From: Cinnamomum chago
Taxonomy: Eukaryota > Streptophyta > Magnoliopsida > Laurales > Lauraceae
Reading direction: 5' to 3'
Assembly (NCBI GenBank): GCA_038049695.1
Contig: CP142460.1
Span: 26,444,001-26,508,000, forward strand
Length of the DNA stretch: 64,000 nucleotides
How positions within the stretch are numbered: position 1 is the first letter of the stretch; each line of letters begins with the position of its first letter. The translations under genes were made by a program, and so were the position numbers. Below, piece after piece: positions 53,621-64,000 of the stretch. The notes under the pieces were generated by a model, which ran no database searches, was not told where the DNA came from, and was given only the letters and a program-made list of their open reading frames with translations.

Positions 53621-55697
53621 CGGAGTCATTACCTTCGACAAGAACTATGGGCCTGCCTCCGTCAACATGGTGTCGTATGGACAAAAACAAAAATCACCAA
53701 AAGAGAAGATCACTACTTCCTTCAAAGTGATAAAGATGACCCAGACGTCCCAAGAGTTGGTTCCATATCCAACATCAGACGGACAACCCATACGGGTACA
53801 CCCCGATATCCTAGAAGATGAAGATTGGGAGGTCGTCAAAACAAAGCCCACCGCTCAACAGCAAAGGCAAGCCAGGAGACAACTCCGCAGGCTCAAACAG
53901 CAGGAGAAAACTCCGAAAAAGCAAGAAGTCGCTGAAAAGGCAAAAACCTCCTTTACCGCTTCACTGGGGGCAATAGAAGAGTCCTCTCCTAAGGCTTCAA
54001 AGGCGGCAAGAAAATTCACTCTTGGTGATTTCATGCCACCACACCTCAAAGATGAAACTACGCAGGGGGCATCATACTCTTGCAACTCAGTGGTCGGATT
54101 CTCCATGGATGGATATGAGTCCAGTGACACCGCTAGTGACATCGATGAGAGGGAGGAATCCCTCGAAACAGGAGAATATCTCTCCGACGAGGAATGGATC
54201 CCTGAATCTCATCTTATGCCAGTAATCTGGTATAACCCATTACAGCCGCAAGGATCCTGGTCTGATGATGAAGAAGACCAAGAGGCTGTCCAAGAAAATA
54301 CTCTAGTGGAACCCAACCATGTTGAACCACAAGGAGCAGACGAAGAAGAAGATTTGGCTCCCGTGCCTAATCTCGATGAATACGCAAGGATCTTGCAGCA
54401 CCTTGCTATAGAGCAAGAACAAGGTCGCATCAATCAGCTTCGTCACAACCCAGCACCGGAAGTTCCTGAAAATTTACAGGAATCTCCCCCGGTAACCCCG
54501 AAAAACGAAGAAAGCTGTTGGATTGATGATCCTCTTACATCTGAGGACGAATCTGATTCCCAACAGTTCATCTTGGAGGCATCTTCCGTCAAAGTTACTT
54601 GCAATGCAATAACTCAGGATGATAATTCCTCACCTTCTCAGGCTTCGTCTCCTGAAACAGTGACATCGGAACTCAAACCTCTTCCGACTGATCACCTTGA
54701 AGAAATTCCAGCCGGCGAAATCTTCTTCAGAGAAAATTCGGTTAATTGGTCCCAAATGCCCGATCTCATCGATGATGTCTGGACCGACAAAATCTTCGAT
54801 AAAGAAGGAAAGTTGCTGGATGCTGTTCAGGACTTGTTCCCGGAAAATGCTCCATGCAACACAATTACTGAAGATGGCAATGCTGACACAGAGACATCTT
54901 CAGCAAATGAGAAGGAACAACCCCTCGATCTCGAGGGTGATCTTCTAAACAAAGACCCTTCTCCAGAAGCTCTTGAAGTTGGTAGAGGTACCCGTTCTGG
55001 CCGGGATTACCACAAAAACTACAACCAACCTTCTACTTCTTATGTAAATCCTTCGGGAAAACAAGCTGTAAACGCCCCTAGTGGCAAGAATAATGAAAAT
55101 GCAGGCCCCAAGGAGGCTTTCAAGTACGACTTGATTCAGCACTTCAAACACATACCTGCACGTCTGCACATCCTAGACTTATTACGAATGTCACCACAGA
55201 CTTGTGATAGTCTCATTTCAGAACTACAAATGCTGGATGCGGATGTCGACAAACATGCCCCACAAGTCCTACAAATTGAAATGGACCATAGGGTCAAAAA
55301 GTCAAAGACTCCCTCAAAAGGAGAAAAGAAGAAAACTGAGGGATCCTGCATCGAATGCCTCTCGGTTCAAAAAGCAGCAAGTGCAAACATCGCCTTCACC
55401 AAGGAAGACCTCCTGCTAGGCGAGACAAAGCACAACCGACCCCTGTACTTCACTGGGTACATCAAAGAGGTACCACTACGCAGAATCCAGATCGATCCAG
55501 GTTCTGCACTCAACCTCATCTCCACTTCGGCACTCGAAGAACTGGGCATTCCGCCTAGCAAGCTGAGCCACACGTCTGTGTCCATCTTTGGATATGATGG
55601 CAGCGCTCAAAGGCCGATCGGCAAAATCAGGCTCAAGTTGCAAATCGGTGATCTTATCTCCGAGGTCACTGTCTATGCAATAAAGACCCCTTCATGC
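53621..55697 (+). pseudogene. Element E gag C-terminus, acidic spacer and protease
   Basis: About 690 uninterrupted codons in the frame entered after the extra A near 53617. First a Lys/Gln-rich part, then a long acidic, Ser-rich spacer (clusters of D and E between about 54110 and 54950), then FKYDLIQHFKHIPARLHILDL, a helix region that precedes protease in this lineage, and the retropepsin (about 55430-55700) with IDPGSALNLIS; the catalytic Asp is encoded at 55494-55496, within D-P-G-S rather than the usual D-S/T-G. A one-base deletion near 55697 (tgcttaac where element 1 and B have one base more) breaks the frame just before ILLGRPWIH. Protease would cut the polyprotein into Gag, RT and integrase. 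Confidence 0.85.
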
Positions 55698-57697
55698 TTA
55701 ACATCCTTCTCGGACGCCCCTGGATACACGAGAATGGTGTTGTCCCTTCGACTTTACATCAGTGCATCAAGTTCGTTGGCAATGACGGCTTGATACATCG
55801 AGTGTTTGCAGACAAAAAGCCCTTCAAAGGCAAAGAAGTCTATTTCGCAGATGCTCAGATGTACAAAGATGAAAAAGAAGAAAGGGAGGAAGAAACAGCA
55901 CCCTTTGCCGAAAGTCTCCAGAAAGACAAAGGCAAGGCTCCTCAGCAATCACCAGAAGAAAGTAAACCCTCTATCAAAACCGAAGAGAATAATCAATCTC
56001 CCTTCATGGTCTCCCTCAAGTCTTCAAAGCCTCTGGTGATCACCACCAAAGCAAAGAAGACAAAACAAAAGGCTGGGGCCAAGTTTGCTGTCTCCTTCGT
56101 GTCTATCTTGCAAGACATGAATTCGGACTCAGAGCCAGAAGACGATACATTGTCAAGCCGAGCTGATGATCAACAAGTTCAGCCCGCTCTCACTCCGATG
56201 GAGACAACCGTTGACATAGAAGATCCGGCATCTGCTTCCTTCGTTGTTCCAGCAACATCAGCAGAAGAAAAGCCAATCTTCTTCCATAAATCGGGAGTTT
56301 CTTCATCAAATTCTTCGCTTGAACCTTTCCAAAATGAAGGTATGCCTCAACTATCCCTGTATAGTCCAATGGCGCAAGCTATCATGAAGAAAATAGGCTA
56401 CGACGCTCAGAACCCAATCGGTTTGGGAGATGGTCGTGGTATTATCACGCCATTGGAACCAACCCTGACCAAAAGTCAACTGGAAAGTTGGAAACCCCAC
56501 CGCCACATAGAAAAGTCTTCATATGGGATGGGGTATGATCCTGACGCCTCCTTGAGACAGTTGACACAAAGGCCGCAAAGTCATCCTGTCGACCAAGCCT
56601 CAACATCTCATATTAATGAAGACATTGATCTCCCTGGATATTTCTTTGAAGAGTTGACCATCAAGGATCCAGGAAGTTTATCCAATTGGTATGATTCCTC
56701 TGATGATGAAGAAGAATTGTTAGATAATACAGATACACGGTTCTCTGACCCAGAAGAACCACTGTCTCCAAAGGAAGTGCCTTACTTCGACCTAGTTTCA
56801 ACAGGTGATTGGGACCACCTCATAGCAAATCTTGAGAAAAGTACCAATCAAGAAGACCCATGGACAAAAGCAGAGCCATGGTCTGTAGATACCTTTGGAA
56901 CTCCAGAAGGCTTTGTTGGGTTGGAAGCCTCCGAAAATATTGTGGAGGAACCACCTTCAAACCTTCCAACTGAAGATTCTGTTCAAAAGATAGACTTGGG
57001 AACACCTGATAACCCACGTCCTGTATTCATAAGCAAGAATATAAAGGATGATGAGTTACCCGAGTATATCGCGTTTCTTCATGAGTTCGTTGATTGTTTT
57101 GCATGGTCTTACGCTGAGATGCCTGGCTTAGACCCCAAAATAGCAGTCCACAAACTCAATCTTCAAAAAAATATCAAGCCTGTCAAACAAGGCCAAAGAA
57201 GGTTCCGTCCTGATGTGATGGACAAAATTGAACAAGAAGTTCAAAAACTCAAAAGCGTTGGCTTCATCCGTGAGGAACAACATCCTGAATGGTTGGCCAA
57301 CATCGTCCCCGTGATAAAGAAAAACGGGCAAATCAGGGTCTGCATTGATTACAGAGACCTAAACAATGCATGCCCAAAAGATGAATTCCCGCTCCCTATA
57401 CTGGAGGTGATGATCGACAACACCTGTGGGTTCGAGCGAATGACATTCATGGATGGCTTCTCTGGCTACAATCAGATAAAGATGCATCATGAAGATGAAA
57501 AACACACAGCATTTCGAACCCCGTTCGGCGTGTATTGCTACACTGTCATGCCATTCGGTCTGAAGAATGCCGGCGCTACATATCAGAGGGCTATGATGAA
57601 GATCTTCCAAGATATGCAGCACAAGACGGTCGAATGTTATGTCGACGACCACGCCGTCAAAATCAAAAGAAAAGAAGACCATCTCAAAGATCTTTGA
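55694..57697 (+). pseudogene. Element E protease end, G-patch and reverse transcriptase
   Basis: 667 open codons. Residues 1-30: protease end (ILLGRPWIHENGVVP). 40-200: Lys/Glu-rich linker. 226-256: G-patch-like AQAIMKKIGYDAQNPIGLG followed by DGRGIITPLEP. 300-440: acidic spacer. From about 485: RT, with CIDYRDLNNACPKDEFPLP, catalytic Asp587 in FMDGFSGYNQI, MPFGLKNAGATYQRAM and Tyr-Val-Asp-Asp at 649-652. It ends with tga at 57695-57697, where element 1 has cga; this is a C-to-T change typical of methylated CpG decay. The same frame continues in 57734-60316. Confidence 0.87.
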
Positions 57698-57733
57698 GAA
57701 GTCTTCTTCCGACTTCGCAAACACAAACTGCGA

Positions 57734-60316
57734 ATGAATCCCCTCAAATGCTTCTTCGGCATTTCATCGGGTAAGTTTCTCGGATTCATAGTACGGAAAG
57801 CTGGCATAGAGCTTGAACCCGTCAAAGTCAAGGCTATCCTAGAAATGCCATCTCCAAGAACCCTAAGACAATTAAAAGGGCTCCAAGGAAGATTGGCATA
57901 CATTCGACGGTTCATCTCCAACCTATCAGGGAAGTGCCGTCCATTCTCTCGGTTAATGAAAAAAGGTGTCGATTTTGTCTGGGATGCTGAATGTGAAGCC
58001 GCGTTCCAGGACATCAAATCATACCTGACTAAACCTCCAGTGTTGGCTGCCCCCACAACTGGAAAACCATTCCTCTTGTACACAAGAGCCCTTGACTGTT
58101 CTTTAGGCGCTCTACTCGCACAAAAGAATGGCGAGGGAAAAGAAGCTGCTCTATATTACCTTAGCCGCATGTTGATAGGTGCAGAGCATCGCTACTCTCC
58201 AGTCGAAAAAGAATGCTTGGCAGTGATGTTCGCCGTACAAAAACTGCGTCACTACCTGCTATCCAACACAGTGTACCTAATTTCGAGGATCAACCACCTA
58301 AAGGTCCTTGTCACGAAAGCAGGTTCTCTTAATGCCCGACTGGCAAAATGGTCCATCCTCCTGTCACAATTTGACATTAGGTATGTACCACAAAAAGCAA
58401 TCAAAGGCCAAGCTCTAGCGGATTTCCTCGCCGAGCATCCATTGCCTAAAGATTCTCCACTCAGGGACGACCTCCCAGACGAACCGGTCTACAGTGTGGA
58501 GACTTCCTTATCAAATGCTTCCTGGCACATGTACTTCGATGGCGCAACCAGGACAAATGAAAAGGGAAATCAAATATCGGGAATTGGCATTCTCTTTGTT
58601 AGTCCCGACAAATACATGATTCCACACGCATTCTCGCTACTGGAACTATGTTCAAACAATGCAGCTGAGTACCAAGCCCTCATCGTAGGATTGGAGCTCG
58701 CCCTTGAATCCTGCATTACTACACTGGAAGCTTTTGGAGACTCTCAACTGATCGTCAACCAGATGAATCAGAAATTTGAAGTCAGGAAGCCCGATCTGTT
58801 GCCTTACTATAACAAGGCACAATCGCTTCGACAAAAGTTCAACATCTGTCACATCACCCACATCCTCAGAGGTGAAAACATTAGTGCAGATGCCCTGGCT
58901 GGACTTGCTGCATCTATGGCAATCCAAGAAGAGGAAATCATGCAAATTACAGTGTGTCAAAAAAGGATTCTCCCTCCTCTCAACACACATCAAGCAGTTG
59001 CTGAATGCCATCAAGTGGTTGGAAGTCGGATCTCCGTCCTTAAACCTCTGATCGGCGACTGGAGGGATCCGTTCATTGATTACATAATGTTCGGAATCCT
59101 ACCTGAAGATCCAAAAGAACGGGTAAGCATCCAAAGGCGAGCCCCAAACTTTCATTTGGATATTCCTTCAAAAATGCTGTATAGAAAATCCTATAATGGA
59201 ATACTTCTACGCTGCTTGTCACAACAAGAGGCTGAGGAAACACTCAAAGAAGTACATGCTGGTCTTTGTGGAGCCCATCAGGCTGGGCCTAAGCTCTACG
59301 ATCAGATAAAAAGGTTAGGTTATTATTGGCCTACCATGGTGGCTGATGCAATGCAATTTGCTAAGCGCTGCCAACAATGCCAAGTTCATGGAGATTATGT
59401 CCACATGCCTCCGGAATGGCTGCATCCTACAGCAATCTCATGGCCTTTTGAAGCCTGGGGTATGGACATCATAGGTCCTATCTCCCCTCCATCGAGCAAA
59501 GGTCATCGCTTCATCTTCGCCGCTACGGATTATTTCTCCAAGTGGTCAGAAGCATTTGCGCTTAGTGAAATGAAGACCTCATCAGTCCTTCAGTTCTTGC
59601 TCACCAACATCATTTGTCGCTTCGGCATACCTAAAAGATTCGTCCATGATAACGGACCACAGTTCCGCGATCACCAATTCTACAAGTTCTGCGATAAATA
59701 CAAAATCCAAAGTTGTCCTTCAACTCCGTACAATCCGGCGGCGAATGGGCTAACAGAGGCCTTCAACAAGACGCTCTGCAAAATCCTCAAGAAAATGGTC
59801 TCTAGTCACAAAAGAGATTGGGGCGACAAACTGCCTGAAGCTTTGTGGGCCTATCGAACCACAGTTCGAGGACCAACCCATAGCACACCATTCTCCTTGG
59901 TCTATGGATGCGAAGCTGTTGTCCCTTTGGAAGTTCAAATTCCTTCCTTAAGGGTATCGCTACAAAATGACATGACGCAAGAAAGTAATGTCAAATTAAG
60001 ACTCCAAGAGCTGGATAACCTCGATGAGAGACGGCTCGAAGCTCTACAAAGCATTGAACTCTACCAAGCACGCATGGCAGGAGCTTTTGACAAAAAGGTC
60101 AGGCAACGCGCCTACAAAAAGGGAGACTTGGTTCTTACAGTAAAAAGACCAATGGTTTTTGCCAACAAATCCAAAGGCAAATTTGAACCAAAATGGGAGG
60201 GACCTTTCGTCATCGACAAAGTCTTCTCCAACGGCGCATACGCTCTTCTAAATATGGAAGGTGACAGATGTATGCTGCCCATCAATGGAAAGTTCTTGAA
60301 GCGGTACTACCCTTGA
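57734..60316 (+). CDS. pol: Element E RT thumb, Ty3-type RNase H, archaeal-type RNase H and integrase (860 codons, open)
   Basis: The start is simply the first Met after the tga at 57695; in the active ancestor this was internal to the polyprotein. Residues 1-75: RT thumb. 80-235: Ty3-type RNase H, with Arg118 where the first catalytic Asp is expected (YTRALD for YTDASD) and no TDH motif, so probably inactive. 264-395: second, archaeal-type RNase H with Asp269, Glu312, Asp336 and Asp386, a complete D-E-D-D set. 505-550: integrase zinc site His508, His515, Cys546, Cys549. 575-700: integrase core with Asp578, Asp639 and Glu675 (35 residues between the last two). 780-860: C-terminal part with KWEGPFVI; no chromodomain. 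The dual RNase H is the hallmark of the Tat lineage. The protein acts on element cDNA and, in the nucleus, on the target site. Confidence 0.9.
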   Translation: MNPLKCFFGISSGKFLGFIVRKAGIELEPVKVKAILEMPSPRTLRQLKGLQGRLAYIRRFISNLSGKCRPFSRLMKKGVDFVWDAECEAAFQDIKSYLTKPPVLAAPTTGKPFLLYTRALDCSLGALLAQKNGEGKEAALYYLSRMLIGAEHRYSPVEKECLAVMFAVQKLRHYLLSNTVYLISRINHLKVLVTKAGSLNARLAKWSILLSQFDIRYVPQKAIKGQALADFLAEHPLPKDSPLRDDLPDEPVYSVETSLSNASWHMYFDGATRTNEKGNQISGIGILFVSPDKYMIPHAFSLLELCSNNAAEYQALIVGLELALESCITTLEAFGDSQLIVNQMNQKFEVRKPDLLPYYNKAQSLRQKFNICHITHILRGENISADALAGLAASMAIQEEEIMQITVCQKRILPPLNTHQAVAECHQVVGSRISVLKPLIGDWRDPFIDYIMFGILPEDPKERVSIQRRAPNFHLDIPSKMLYRKSYNGILLRCLSQQEAEETLKEVHAGLCGAHQAGPKLYDQIKRLGYYWPTMVADAMQFAKRCQQCQVHGDYVHMPPEWLHPTAISWPFEAWGMDIIGPISPPSSKGHRFIFAATDYFSKWSEAFALSEMKTSSVLQFLLTNIICRFGIPKRFVHDNGPQFRDHQFYKFCDKYKIQSCPSTPYNPAANGLTEAFNKTLCKILKKMVSSHKRDWGDKLPEALWAYRTTVRGPTHSTPFSLVYGCEAVVPLEVQIPSLRVSLQNDMTQESNVKLRLQELDNLDERRLEALQSIELYQARMAGAFDKKVRQRAYKKGDLVLTVKRPMVFANKSKGKFEPKWEGPFVIDKVFSNGAYALLNMEGDRCMLPINGKFLKRYYP

Positions 60317-60690
60317 AGGCTTCTTCCATCGGGTCAGAGCGACGCCTGCACGGCCAAAGCCTATTCCTAGGTATCTGCTCGTCAAACCCACTCCTTTTGA
60401 AATTTTCATCCTCTTGTTGAAATTTCTAAAAAAAAAAAAAAACCCTCAAAACAATGTTTCTTTCATCGTTTCATTGTTCAAAAAAAAAAAAAAAAGCAAA
60501 TCCAAAAATCCAAGTTTAGGAGCTTCTTCCCAAACTTAACCAAAATTTTCGATCCTTGAAACCAAAATTCACGGTTTGAAACAAAATCAGGACCTAGGGA
60601 TTTCAGCCCTAGTCCATCCCGACTTTTACCACCAAAATGGTTTTGAGTCAAAATTTACGACCCTCGTGTCTTTAAACAAAAAAAAAAAAT
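60317..60690. other. Non-coding spacer after pol, element E
   Basis: Homologous to 21161-21500 and 35305-35650. Poly-A runs; nothing coding is supported. Confidence 0.6.
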
Positions 60691-60699
60691 GGTTTTTCA

Positions 60700-61105
60700 A
60701 AAACCGCAGGGAAGCGACGTTCAGTCGATACTTGCAAAACCCAAAATCGGAAGGATGCGAACCCCATTCGATACTTCCAAAACCTCAAAATTTCAAAAAT
60801 CGTGGAGACGCAACGTTCCAGTTGATATCCACAACTCAAATTTTAAAACAAACAAAAAAAAAAACAAAGGTTCGAAAAAACCTTAAACTTCAAAAATCGT
60901 GGGGAAGCGACATTCCATCGATACCCACAAAACAAAATTTTTTGAAGACAAAAGCAAGGAAGCGACATCCCATCGATACTTGCACCCAAATCCGCGAGAA
61001 GGCGACATTCCATCGATACTCCAACCGAATGAGCAAGGAAGCGACATTCCATCGATACTTGCAATACCATTCAGCAGGGAGGCGACTTTTAGTCGATACT
61101 TGCAT
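60700..61105. repeat. gcgac...tcgatac motif array, element E
   Basis: aagcgacgttcagtcgatac, aagcgacattccatcgatac (several copies) and ggcgacttttagtcgatac at 45-75 bp steps; the third instance of this array. The same last unit (cattcagcagggaggcgac) closes the array in all three elements, so the border is conserved. Confidence 0.8.
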
Positions 61106-61119
61106 TTTTGAAAACCAAA

Positions 61120-61735
61120 AACCTGGCTTTCACGCCAAAAAACCCGGCTTCCATGCCAAAAATTCGGCTTTCACGCCAAAAAAAAAAACCAAAAACCTGG
61201 CTTTCACGCCAAAAACTCGACTTTTATGCCAAAAATCAAAATTCGGCTTCCATGCCAACAAAACAAAATTCGGTTTTCAAAAAAAAAAAATCCGGCTTTC
61301 ATGCCACTCCAAAAAAATCGGCCTTCATGCCACCTCAAAATCTGGCTTTCATGCCAAAAACAAAAAATCTGGCTTCCATGCCAAAAATAAATTTCGGCTT
61401 TCATGCCAAAAACAAAATCTGGTTCTTACACCAAAAACAAAACCGGCTCTCATGCCGCAAACCAAATCTTGGCTCTCATGCCACAAAATCTTTGGCTCCC
61501 ACGCCAAAAACTCGGCTTTCATGCCATTTTAAAAAAAAAAAAAAAACCGGCTTTTACGCCAACCAAAACAAAAACCCGGCTTGCATGCCAACAAAACAAA
61601 CTGGTTTTCAAAACAAACCGGCTATAGATGCCATCCAAATCCGGCTATAGATGCCACCTGAAATTTGGCTTTCATGCCGTAAACAAAATCTGGCTCCCAT
61701 GCCAAAACATGTCTCAAAAACTGGCTCTCATGCCT
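61120..61735. repeat. GGC-N6/7-GCC motif array, element E
   Basis: About 25 copies of ggctttcatgcc, ggcttccatgcc, ggctctcatgcc and ggctatagatgcc, with A-rich spacers. Long overlapping ORFs in several frames (for example 60576-61532) arise because the repeat contains few stop triplets. Confidence 0.85.
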
Positions 61736-61919
61736 AAAACAACCCTTTTGACAAAAGATTTTCACAAAATGGCAACCTTTTGATCAAAATTTTCAAACAA
61801 ACATTCTCATCCAACCTTTGCTTATTTTCATCAAAAGAATTTAAGTAAAAGGTACACAAAGTACCAAAAATGTTTTACATAGAGGTACAAAAAAAAAGAG
61901 TTTGTTATAAATCAAGAGC

Positions 61920-64000
61920 TCAGTCTAGCATGGTCTTCAACCAAAGATCCAGCTCCTCAAGCAGACTCTTGGCCTTAGCTTTTAAAGCTTCCAGACCGCG
62001 CTTCTTCAAGATCTTTCCATAAAACATGGCAGAACGCCACGACCCATCTTCGGCACGAGGAAGCTTTTCCCAGAGAATTTGCCACTGCTCATACTCCTGA
62101 GTCTTCCTCCAGAGATGGCTGTCAGTTTCCTCAACCTGGCGAATCAAAGCTCCCTCTTTGGCACGAGCTTCAACGACGGCAGTCCACTTGGCAGCAGCCT
62201 GTTCTTCCAACAGTTCAAGGCGCTGTCTAGTCTCTTTGACCTCCCTATCAAGACGGTGCAGGTCCTGAGTCAGCTCAAGGATCGCTAACTCAGTAACGTT
62301 CCTCTCCCGAACGTATTGCTTCTGAGTCCGCGCGATCTCGTTCATTTTAGATTTAACCTCGCCGCAAGGCTTTAAGAACATCTCTCTGAAGAAGTCATCA
62401 TTTGGGAAATACTTGGTCTCATTCCACTTGTTACCCAGCGCGATGACATCATCAACAAAGGTCTTAGCACTTGTAATGTCCAGGCCAACCTCTGCACTAT
62501 CAGCAAGGATGTCTTGCACGTGCTTGACCATGCCAAAGCCAGCCTCCAAGTGGCCAGAAGAAAGAGTCTCAACCCATGAGCTCAGCACACTCTTCAACAC
62601 CTTCTTTGCATATTGAAGGGATGGTCCGGATGGAGATTCACCACGCTCTGTTGGCTGACTGCCCATGTCAGGCTGTGGTGGAGAAGAAATCAAAAGGCCC
62701 TTTCCAATCGGAGCCACTGAAGAAGCAATATCACCACAAAGTCCTGCCTCTGCCGTGACGGGACTGGTAAAAGAAGCCCCTACTTCTGGATCGGCTGCTG
62801 GTATCTCCTGCTCTGGCCCTGAGGAAGACGAAGGAACTTCTCCTGTTGCTTCACAACCTGCTGGCAGAAACACAAGAAAAGGTATGAATATGATCTTGTC
62901 AAAAAAAAAATCATCCTCAAACCAGGTGGAGATTCTGGGTCCTCCCCAGAGTCCCTCAACTCTTCTTCAGATGCCGCAACTAGATCCATCACCGCCTCAT
63001 CAGCAGGAACCTCGGGCATCACCAAGTTTTCATCTTCTGCAAAAGAAAGAAAACAACAAATCAAAAAAAAATCCCTCATAAAAGGAAAGAAGCGGAAATA
63101 GAGAAGAAGGAGAATCATACCAACATCGGCGGTCTCTTCTTCACGACTCCTCTTCTCTGGAGGCTCATCAGCATCTCCTGACACCTCCTCAACGATGGTA
63201 GAATGGACTTCCAGATCAAGAGAGTCTTCGTGGCGTCTCTCAGTGCGACGCTGTCCTCTCCTCCTCTTTTTTCTACGAGCCGGTTTACTTGAAGTACCTG
63301 CCTCACTGTCAAAGTCAGGACTTCCACTTGGCTCCTCACTGGACGACCCGCTCCTACCAGTGGACCCCATGGAAGCCTTCATTCGCTCTGCTTGCATCCA
63401 AGTGTCGATCTCGGCTTCCTCCTCCTCGAGCTGTCTCAAGACCTCAGCAGGTATCTCTTGTGCAGCTCCGGATCTAATGACATCCTGTTCCTCGAGAAAG
63501 CCTATCCTATGCTTCTCTCCAGAAAGGAAGAACAAAACTTCCCCTCGACGGACGCCATCTGATCTACCAAGACCCTTCCCAGGAGATTGCTTGACATTCA
63601 GCTTCTTCTTGGAAAGCCCTCGGTACACAGCAAAGCTCTCCACGAACCACTTCGTGAAGCCAGCAGTCCGAAAAATGGGCAACTCAGGATAAGAAATCAT
63701 GGCAGTAGTGTCCTCCGCACTATAGAAAGCCCATGCATTTCTCCCGTCCTGCAAACCTCCAAAACGCTTCACCATGCTCGAAGGCGCTCCAACAACGCCT
63801 TGAGAGAAGCCTAACTGCAACGCAAAACGCGAAGGGACATACGGCTGGATGTCAACAAAAAGATGTCTGCGGTACACCATCTTGCCAACACGTATGTTTA
63901 AAAGCCACCTCTTCTCTGCGTTGGTCAAAGAATAGTGCCTTCCCGATCCTGCCCTGGTGGAATCACGGGAGACACCAAAATCAAAAGCCTTCTTCCGTAA
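61920..64000 (-). CDS. Antisense intron-containing gene at the 3' end of element E (5' end beyond the window)
   Basis: Exons on the minus strand: 63121-64000 (open to the edge), 62923-63036 and 61920-62860. Introns 63037-63120 (84 nt, gtatgatt...cttttgcag) and 62861-62922 (62 nt, gtttgagg...ttctgccag) are both phase 1, and splicing keeps one frame. The first exon (at least 293 residues) has a folded-looking part (RFALQLGFSQGVVG, AWAFYSAEDTTAMISYPEL, FRTAGFTKWFVESFAVYRGL), then an acidic part and a basic nuclear-localisation-like cluster (RRKKRRRGQRR). Exon 2 is acidic (38 residues). Exon 3 (313 residues) is Ser/Pro-rich, then helical with a coiled-coil-like stretch (ERNVTELAILELTQDLHRLDREVKETRQ), ending LKTMLD and tga. 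The N-terminal part faintly resembles plant mobile domain proteins, which is unverified. Antisense ORFs 3' of pol are known in some Tat elements such as Grande (from memory). Compared with B, a 111-nt phase 1-1 exon is missing, leaving an unusually short intron. Confidence 0.7.

Larger units (their letters stand above)
49382..64000 (+). mobile_element. Element E: youngest Tat-lineage Ty3/gypsy copy, interior (right end outside the window)
   Basis: PBS, a leader with a regular tandem array, one gag-pro-pol frame spanning 51329-60316 with all domains, the post-pol arrays and the antisense gene. The non-coding 3' region and the 3' LTR must lie beyond 64000. Only four stops and two single-base frame changes interrupt about 3,000 codons, and catalytic residues are kept in RT, the second RNase H and integrase. 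A close relative was therefore active recently. Confidence 0.85.

Noticed and set aside
60576..61532. 318-codon ORF with FHAK/FTPK repeats (also 21869-22570 and 35638-36534)
   Set aside because: It lies wholly in the short-motif arrays; several frames are open at once because the repeat lacks stop triplets, start points differ among the three elements, and no conserved protein emerges.

Overview
This window is repeat-dense DNA from the nuclear genome of a flowering plant. The evidence is Ty3/gypsy polyprotein remnants of the Tat type (gag, protease, G-patch, RT, two RNase H domains, integrase), LTRs starting TG and ending CA with 5-bp target duplications, plant-type introns, and no bacterial gene organisation. 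I see no host gene, tRNA or rRNA, and I cannot name the species. Almost every base can be placed in a set of LTR retrotransposons inserted into one another.

Layout, left to right. (a) 1-142 and 4976-6899: one minus-strand LTR, probably Ty1/copia-like, cut by a 4,833-bp LTR-like element (143-4975) flanked by ACGTC duplications and full of GGCGCC-type repeats. (b) 6900-8439 and 32178-37107: the two halves of one old Tat element ('element 1'). Its polyprotein is split within the N-terminal RT region. (c) 8440-32177: a second Tat element ('B') inserted in element 1, with 2.5-kb LTRs (8440-11000, 29657-32177) and a target duplication agcat/agcct. B itself contains a 3,265-bp solo LTR (25987-29251, duplication CCCCC). 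(d) 37108-64000: two younger Tat elements ('D' and 'E') inserted in the 3' part of element 1 and arranged LTR-D-LTR-E, sharing the LTR at 47007-49381. E continues past the right edge.

Each Tat element is organised as follows: LTR with a TATAAATA promoter; primer binding site 3 nt after the LTR; a 1.2-1.9 kb leader with tandem subrepeats, a strongly conserved block of about 95 nt and a splice-acceptor-like site just before the gag ATG; a single gag-pro-pol frame of about 3,000 codons; two kinds of short-motif arrays after pol; an antisense gene with introns; a long non-coding 3' region with a promoter-like signal for the antisense gene; a polypurine tract; and the second LTR. Copy E is the least decayed (four in-frame stops and two frameshifts in gag-pol). 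D keeps an open gag but lost the region from the gag C-terminus to the middle of RT, and the end of integrase. Element 1 and B are heavily decayed.

The least ordinary content is the antisense, intron-bearing gene at the 3' end of the Tat elements (E 61920-64000, B 22789-24355, element 1 36880-37107), its candidate promoter, and the recurrent G+C-rich palindrome arrays in the LTRs of every family present. All boundaries were read by eye; no alignment or database search was run.
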